Origin: an uncultured Bacilli bacterium
GTDB taxonomy: Bacteria > Bacillota_I > Bacilli_A > RF39 > UBA660
Direction of reading: 5' to 3'
DNA: 64,000 bases
Assembly: GCA_934085565.1 (NCBI GenBank)
Contig: CAKOHG010000003.1
Coordinates: 124,001 to 188,000, forward strand
The notes beneath the pieces were generated by a model, which worked only from the letters and a program-made list of their open reading frames with translations, had not been told where the DNA came from and ran no database searches. Shown here in pieces: positions 59,853-64,000 of this stretch (positions are counted from its first letter, which is position 1; each line of letters starts with the position of its first letter). Both the position numbers and the translations under genes were made by a program.

Positions 59853-60314
59853 ATGAATCAAGAAATTATATTGACTCCAGAAGGTTATTTAGAATTAGAA
59901 ACAGAATTAAATAATTTAAAGAATGTAGTAAGACCACGTGTTATAAAAGATTTGAAAGATGCTCGTGCCCAAGGTGACTTATCTGAAAATGCCGATTACG
60001 ATGCGGCAAGAGATGAACAAGCTCAAATTGAAGCTAGAATTAAAGAACTAGAATTCAAACTAGAACATAGTAAAATTGCTCAAAAAGATGCTGCTGGATG
60101 TGTTTCAGTTGGAAATACGGTTGTTATTGTATATGACGATGGGGAAGAAGATGAATACCAAATCGTTGGTTCTATGGAAGCAGATCCATTTGAAAATAAA
60201 ATTTCTAATGAAAGTCCAATTGGTGTAGCCGTTATTGGTCATAAAAAAGGTGAAGAAGTAGAAGTTTCTAGCCCTAATGGTTCTTATACCGTTACTATTA
60301 AAGACGTTAGATAA
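59853..60314 (+). CDS. greA: Transcription elongation factor GreA
   Basis: A 153-residue factor that rescues backtracked RNA polymerase. The coiled coil (ILTPEGYLELETELNNLK ... RPRVIKDLKDARAQGDLSENADYDAARDEQAQIEARI, quoted as a region) carries the acidic tip DLSENADYDAA, and the C-terminal FKBP-like domain ends in GEEVEVSSPNGSYTVTI. The start is ATG 59853 by family fit and GTGAGG upstream; GTG 59838 overlaps that site. It has its own strong promoter and terminator. Confidence 0.96.
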   Translation: MNQEIILTPEGYLELETELNNLKNVVRPRVIKDLKDARAQGDLSENADYDAARDEQAQIEARIKELEFKLEHSKIAQKDAAGCVSVGNTVVIVYDDGEEDEYQIVGSMEADPFENKISNESPIGVAVIGHKKGEEVEVSSPNGSYTVTIKDVR

Positions 60315-60320
60315 TAATTT

Positions 60321-60348
60321 AAACTAGGATAATTTTTCCTAGTTTTTT
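60321..60348 (+). terminator. Terminator after greA
   Basis: AAACTAGGA (60321-60329) / TCCTAGTTT (60337-60345), then T. Confidence 0.85.
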
Positions 60349-60383
60349 GATGTATAAAAATAATGTCGTTCTTTAAAGAATTA

Positions 60384-60466
60384 TGCTATAATGTTAATTA
60401 TCAAGCGAATGCCAAACAAAAGATTAGGCAGTACTTTTATTGTTCGACTTTAAAAGGAGGATACAA
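60384..60466 (+). promoter_or_regulatory. Extended -10 promoter and foldable leader of diguanylate cyclase gene
   Basis: TGC-TATAAT (60384-60392), then a ~66-nt leader. TGCC (60410-60413) can pair with GGCA (60427-60430) inside an outer AAG-CGAA / TTCG-A-CTT pairing (60403-60409 with 60443-60450), just before AAGGAGG (60454-60460). I cannot match it to a known riboswitch class. Confidence 0.45.
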
Positions 60467-62065
60467 ATGAAAAAGAAAAAAAGCAATAAATGGATGGACG
60501 TTAGTGCCTTTAGTTTATATATCGCCGTTTTTCTCTTTTTAATTTACATGTTATTTCAAGCGGGAGTTTCCATATATGAAAAAAGAAGTCCGCTTAAAAT
60601 GACAGAAGTAACTGTTTTTGACTATAAAGAAATAGAAGATGAAACATCTCCTACCAAAAAAACAAGAGTTTTTGAAAGAACTCTTTCTAATGTGGATAAC
60701 CAAGAAGAAGTTTTTGCCTTTTATGTAAGTCATAGTTATGTCAAAGTTTACTTAGATGATGATTTAGTTTATGAGTTAAAAAATACAAATAAAGATATTT
60801 CAACTGTGGGGAATAACTATATTTATTTTCCACTTTATAAAACCGATATTGGAAAAAGATTAAAAATAGAAATCTCACCCGTGTATGATTACTTTTTAAA
60901 GCAAAACATAATTTTTTACCAAGGCTCATGGCAGGGAATTTATACTTATGAAATATATCATAATCTTCCCCAAATATTTTTAGCTTTTCTATGTATTATC
61001 ATGGGTATCTTTTTGTGTTGTCTTGATTTTTACTTTGCACGTAAAAAACAATATGCTAATAAACTAGTTTACTTAGGTTTGTTTATTTTAAGTTTAGGGT
61101 TATGGAAAATATGTGATACAAGAGCAACTCCATTGCTCTTTCCTGACATTCCTGTTTTCATTACCTATTTATCGTTGATTATGCTTTATTTAGCTCCCGT
61201 CTCTTTTTTAATTTATATTTATTATCAATTTGATGATGAACATTTATCTTTGAAAAGAATAATTCCCGTAGCTATTTTTATACCAACTATGGCTATGTTA
61301 TTAGATATTCTAAATATACTAGAATTAAGAGAAGTTCTCATAGTAAACCATATTTGTCTTATTATCTATTTATGCTTATTACTATTTGCTTGTATCAAAG
61401 ATTGGCAAGATCATAAAAAATTACAGTTTTTCCCTGTATTAGTTGTTTCTCTTATTATGGGAGTATTGTTAGACTTTTTAGTTTACTATGTTAATGGATC
61501 TTCTAGTCAAGCCATTTTTCTTTTACTTGCAGTGGTCGTAGATGTTATTGCCATGGCGATACTATCTATAAAAAAACTTCATTATCGTTCTGACATTGAC
61601 GCTTTAACAGGACTTTATAATAACAATCGTTGTAAAGAAGTATTAGAAAATGGTACTTACGAAAAATTCGGATTATTAGTCTTTGATTTAAATGGTCTTA
61701 AAAAAGTTAATGATACTTTAGGGCATACTTATGGTGATAAAATGATTAAAGAGTTTAGTAATCTTTTACAAAAAACTATTCCAAAAAGTTCTTTTGCCGG
61801 TCGTTTTGGCGGAGATGAATTCATTGTTATTCTTTATGATGTCACAGAAGAAAAAGTAACATCTTTTCTAGAGGATATGGAAAATAAAGTGACAGAATAC
61901 AATAAGGAAAATAAAGAAATTCCTATTTCTTATTCGGTAGGGTATGGCATGAGTATGCAAAAAGAAGCTAAAACCATGAAAGAAATATTTAATGAAGCGG
62001 ATGAGAAAATGTATGAAAATAAAGAAAATTATTATCAAACTCATCATATTACTCCATATCGTTAA
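60467..62065 (+). CDS. Membrane diguanylate cyclase (GGDEF)
   Basis: A 532-residue sensor enzyme that makes cyclic di-GMP. It has one N-terminal helix, an extracellular beta-rich domain (about residues 35-165), about seven membrane helices (about 170-375, a 7TM-DISM-like arrangement), and a cytoplasmic GGDEF domain. The active-site motif is intact: FGGDEF, with GGDEF at 448-452, preceded by DALTGLYNNNR. No EAL or HD-GYP partner is present in the window. The start is ATG 60467 after a strong AAGGAGG; an in-frame TTG at 60440 overlaps the leader structure. Possible targets are the surface polysaccharide or pilin-like genes, by analogy only. Confidence 0.92.
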   Translation: MKKKKSNKWMDVSAFSLYIAVFLFLIYMLFQAGVSIYEKRSPLKMTEVTVFDYKEIEDETSPTKKTRVFERTLSNVDNQEEVFAFYVSHSYVKVYLDDDLVYELKNTNKDISTVGNNYIYFPLYKTDIGKRLKIEISPVYDYFLKQNIIFYQGSWQGIYTYEIYHNLPQIFLAFLCIIMGIFLCCLDFYFARKKQYANKLVYLGLFILSLGLWKICDTRATPLLFPDIPVFITYLSLIMLYLAPVSFLIYIYYQFDDEHLSLKRIIPVAIFIPTMAMLLDILNILELREVLIVNHICLIIYLCLLLFACIKDWQDHKKLQFFPVLVVSLIMGVLLDFLVYYVNGSSSQAIFLLLAVVVDVIAMAILSIKKLHYRSDIDALTGLYNNNRCKEVLENGTYEKFGLLVFDLNGLKKVNDTLGHTYGDKMIKEFSNLLQKTIPKSSFAGRFGGDEFIVILYDVTEEKVTSFLEDMENKVTEYNKENKEIPISYSVGYGMSMQKEAKTMKEIFNEADEKMYENKENYYQTHHITPYR

Positions 62066-62068
62066 ACA

Positions 62069-62099
62069 AAGCCCTTGTTCTGAAAAGAAAAGGGTTTTT
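62069..62099 (+). terminator. Terminator after GGDEF gene
   Basis: AAGCCCTT (62069-62076) / AAGGGTTT (62090-62097, one G-U), then T. The next gene has an extended -10 TGT-TATAAT at 62103-62111. Confidence 0.7.
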
Positions 62100-62139
62100 C
62101 TGTGTTATAATATTTTTGAATTAGGAAAGGAGCATAGCA

Positions 62140-63630
62140 ATGACATCTATTTATCTTTGTATTGACTTAAAAAGTTTTTATGCTTCGGTAGAATGCCATG
62201 AAAGAGGCTTAGATCCATTAAAAACGAATCTGGTGGTCGCGGATGAATCAAGAACAGATAAAACTATTTGTCTAGCTATTACACCAAGTTTAAAAAAATA
62301 CGGCTTAAAAGGAAGGGCGAGACTTTATGAGGTCAAAGAGGTTGTTCGTCGTGCTAATTATAAAAGAAGACAAAAAGGTTTTAAATTAACTAAAAAATCT
62401 TATGATGATGAAGAACTTAACAAAAATCCTCATACTGAAATAGATTTTTTGATTGCCAAACCACGCATGGTTTATTATATGAAATACAGTACTAAAATTT
62501 TTCAAACTTATTTAGAATTTGTTTCCAAAGAAGATATTTATAGTTATTCGATTGATGAAGTATTTATAGATATCACTTCTTATTTAAAAATGTATCAAAA
62601 AACACCTGAAGAACTAGCCACGATGATTATGAAAAGAGTTTATGAAAAGACGGGTATCACCGCGACTTGTGGGATAGGTACTAATCTTTACTTAGCCAAA
62701 GTAGCTATGGATATTGAAGCTAAACACATGGAGCCAAATGATTTTGGGGTAAGAATAGCCTTTTTGAATGAAAAAACTTATCGTTATAAGTTATGGACAC
62801 ATGAACCCCTTACAGATTTTTGGCGAGTAGGAAAAGGTACTCAAGAAAAATTACTAGGCTATGGCATAAAAACTATGGGAGATATTGCTTTATGTTCTCA
62901 TCAAAATGAAGAGTTGTTATATAAATTATTTGGGGTTAACGCGGAAACTTTGATTGACCATGCCTGGGGATATGAACCGCTTAGTATGAAACAAATAAAA
63001 AATTGTCGACCGGTAACTAAAAGTATTTCACGTGGTCAAGTTTTATCTTGTCCTTATGAAGCAAAAAATATTAATCTGGTTGTAAGAGAAATGGTTGATT
63101 TAATGAGTTATGAATTAGTAGAACATCATTTTGTTACTTCTAAAATCGTGTTACATATTGGTTATGATGTTAGTAATTTAAACGAAAGAGCTAAATATAT
63201 CGAAGGCGGACTTACCAGTGACATGTATGGAAGAAAAGTACCTAAGCCAAGTCATGGCACGATTAATCTTCATAAGAAAACCGCTTCTTCTAAAATATTA
63301 TGTGAATATGCTTTAAAGCTACTAGAAGAAATCATAAATCCACACCTTTTAGTCAGACGTATCACGATTTATATAACAGATTTAGCGAGTGATTTAGATG
63401 TGACTTCTCAAAAAGAAAATGTGCAATTTGATTTATTTTCGAATACTTCTTTAAAAGATGAGGAAAAGCAAAAAGAACAAGAAGATATTAAAGAGGAAAA
63501 ACAAATTCAAAAAGTTATTTTAGATATCAAAAATAAATATGGTAAGAATGCCATTTTAAAAGGAATGAACTTAGAAAAAGGCGCTACTGCTAGGGAAAGA
63601 AACCAAGAAATAGGAGGGCACAATGCTTGA
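62140..63630 (+). CDS. Y-family DNA polymerase (UvrX/DinB-like), copy 2
   Basis: A 496-residue translesion-type polymerase. Catalytic acids are in CIDLKSFYASVE (residues 7-18, with the steric-gate position Phe-Tyr) and YSIDEVFIDIT. A basic insertion (about residues 65-105, VVRRANYKRRQKGFKLTKKS) separates the fingers motifs and is absent from copy 1. VQFDLFS near residue 428 is a beta-clamp-binding motif, and the protein ends NQEIGGHNA. A YolD gene overlaps its end by 8 bases. It is closer to classical UvrX/YqjW than copy 1. Confidence 0.92.
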   Translation: MTSIYLCIDLKSFYASVECHERGLDPLKTNLVVADESRTDKTICLAITPSLKKYGLKGRARLYEVKEVVRRANYKRRQKGFKLTKKSYDDEELNKNPHTEIDFLIAKPRMVYYMKYSTKIFQTYLEFVSKEDIYSYSIDEVFIDITSYLKMYQKTPEELATMIMKRVYEKTGITATCGIGTNLYLAKVAMDIEAKHMEPNDFGVRIAFLNEKTYRYKLWTHEPLTDFWRVGKGTQEKLLGYGIKTMGDIALCSHQNEELLYKLFGVNAETLIDHAWGYEPLSMKQIKNCRPVTKSISRGQVLSCPYEAKNINLVVREMVDLMSYELVEHHFVTSKIVLHIGYDVSNLNERAKYIEGGLTSDMYGRKVPKPSHGTINLHKKTASSKILCEYALKLLEEIINPHLLVRRITIYITDLASDLDVTSQKENVQFDLFSNTSLKDEEKQKEQEDIKEEKQIQKVILDIKNKYGKNAILKGMNLEKGATARERNQEIGGHNA

Positions 63631-64000
63631 GAAATATAAAAGTATTATTGATTTACCTCATCATGAATCACCGTTTCATAAAAGAATGCCTATGGAAGAA
63701 AGGGCTTTTCAATTTGGTTCTTTCGCAGCCTTAGTTGGTTATAAAGAAGAGTTAAAAGAAACGGGGAGAGAAACTACCTTAAAACAAAATTTATCCTTTG
63801 ACGATTTAGAAAGATTAGATTATAAATTACATGTTTTAGAACAGAATATCAAAGATAAGCCTTTCCTTAAGTTACTTTATTTTGAAAAAGATAATCGTAA
63901 AGAGGGTGGCAAGGTTATAGAAAAGGAAGGTTATCTTATTAAGATAAACCATAGCAAAAGATATCTTCTTTTAGAAGATAAAACAAAAGTCTTTTTTGAC
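63623..64000 (+). CDS. YolD-like protein, 3' end beyond window
   Basis: The frame is open for 126 codons to the window edge, starting MLEKYKSIIDLPHHESPFHK, then RMPMEERAFQFGSFAALVGY, the N-terminal pattern of YolD-like proteins that accompany UvrX-type polymerases. AGGAGG lies 6 bases before the ATG, which overlaps the polymerase stop by 8 bases. It is longer at this point than the YolD-like protein at 46756. The C-terminus is not visible. Confidence 0.85.
   Translation, partial: MLEKYKSIIDLPHHESPFHKRMPMEERAFQFGSFAALVGYKEELKETGRETTLKQNLSFDDLERLDYKLHVLEQNIKDKPFLKLLYFEKDNRKEGGKVIEKEGYLIKINHSKRYLLLEDKTKVFFD

Overview
The window is AT-rich DNA from a low-GC, walled, Gram-positive-type bacterium. 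TGA is used as a normal stop (for example at 11755-11757, 22333-22335 and 63628-63630), so this is not a Mycoplasma-type code. Peptidoglycan genes (a class B PBP, mraY, mltG, VanY-type carboxypeptidase, NlpC/P60 and amidase hydrolases) show a cell wall. The block ireB-ruvX-DUF1292-mltG-trmR-U32-trhP-greA has the gene order of the Bacillus subtilis yrz/yrr region. I infer an uncultured gut Bacilli or Erysipelotrichia/RF39-like lineage; the species cannot be read from the sequence. Almost all genes lie on the + strand; minus-strand islands are a VanY-type carboxypeptidase (22995-23963), a YolD/Y-family polymerase pair (46756-48304) and twin PD-(D/E)XK genes (51012-52858).

Layout. 1-1833 is the end of an FtsK/SpoIIIE translocase. 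2951-7862 holds two anchored wall hydrolases, a glycosyltransferase and an unknown gene, running into a suf operon (sufC, a short SufB/D protein, sufS, sufU; 7880-10915) that lacks a full-length sufB. Next come miaB, a Cthe_2159-like beta-helix protein, a SPOR-like protein with radC, a VanZ protein, an amidoligase with a membrane partner, a PASTA-bearing PBP and mraY (to 21253). 21334-27213 carries a HAD protein, an ECF sigma/putative anti-sigma pair, the carboxypeptidase, tRNA-Met(CAU), recD2 and small proteins.

27362-42444 is a cell-surface region: a camelysin/TasA-like secreted protein, an eight-gene exopolysaccharide cluster (priming sugar transferase, GT4, acyltransferase, two GT2, a Wzy-like polymerase, a HAD-like protein, a Wzx flippase), a 1061-residue prepilin-like protein with Ig-like repeats, and an unusual fusion of an XRE-type HTH domain to glucose-1-phosphate thymidylyltransferase. 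An intact IS30-type element (43239-44440) has inserted in the 3' end and terminator of an RDD-family gene with a 15-bp target duplication that can be reconstructed exactly. Then come LemA, a TPM-domain protein, the first YolD/polymerase pair, a cyclophilin lipoprotein, a MerR-flavodoxin operon whose 19-bp promoter spacer contains a palindrome, a DUF362 protein and the tandem PD-(D/E)XK duplication.

53059-60314 is the tRNA/rRNA-modification and housekeeping block (U32 proteins, ireB, ruvX, mltG, trmR, trhP, greA). The window closes with a diguanylate cyclase behind a foldable leader, and a second Y-family polymerase/YolD pair cut by the window edge.

The best candidates for something not well described are the HTH-RmlA fusion with its small partner, the membrane protein/amidoligase pair, the reduced suf operon, and the twin PD-(D/E)XK genes with near-identical nuclease domains but different tails. 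None of these is proven to be a new system from sequence alone.
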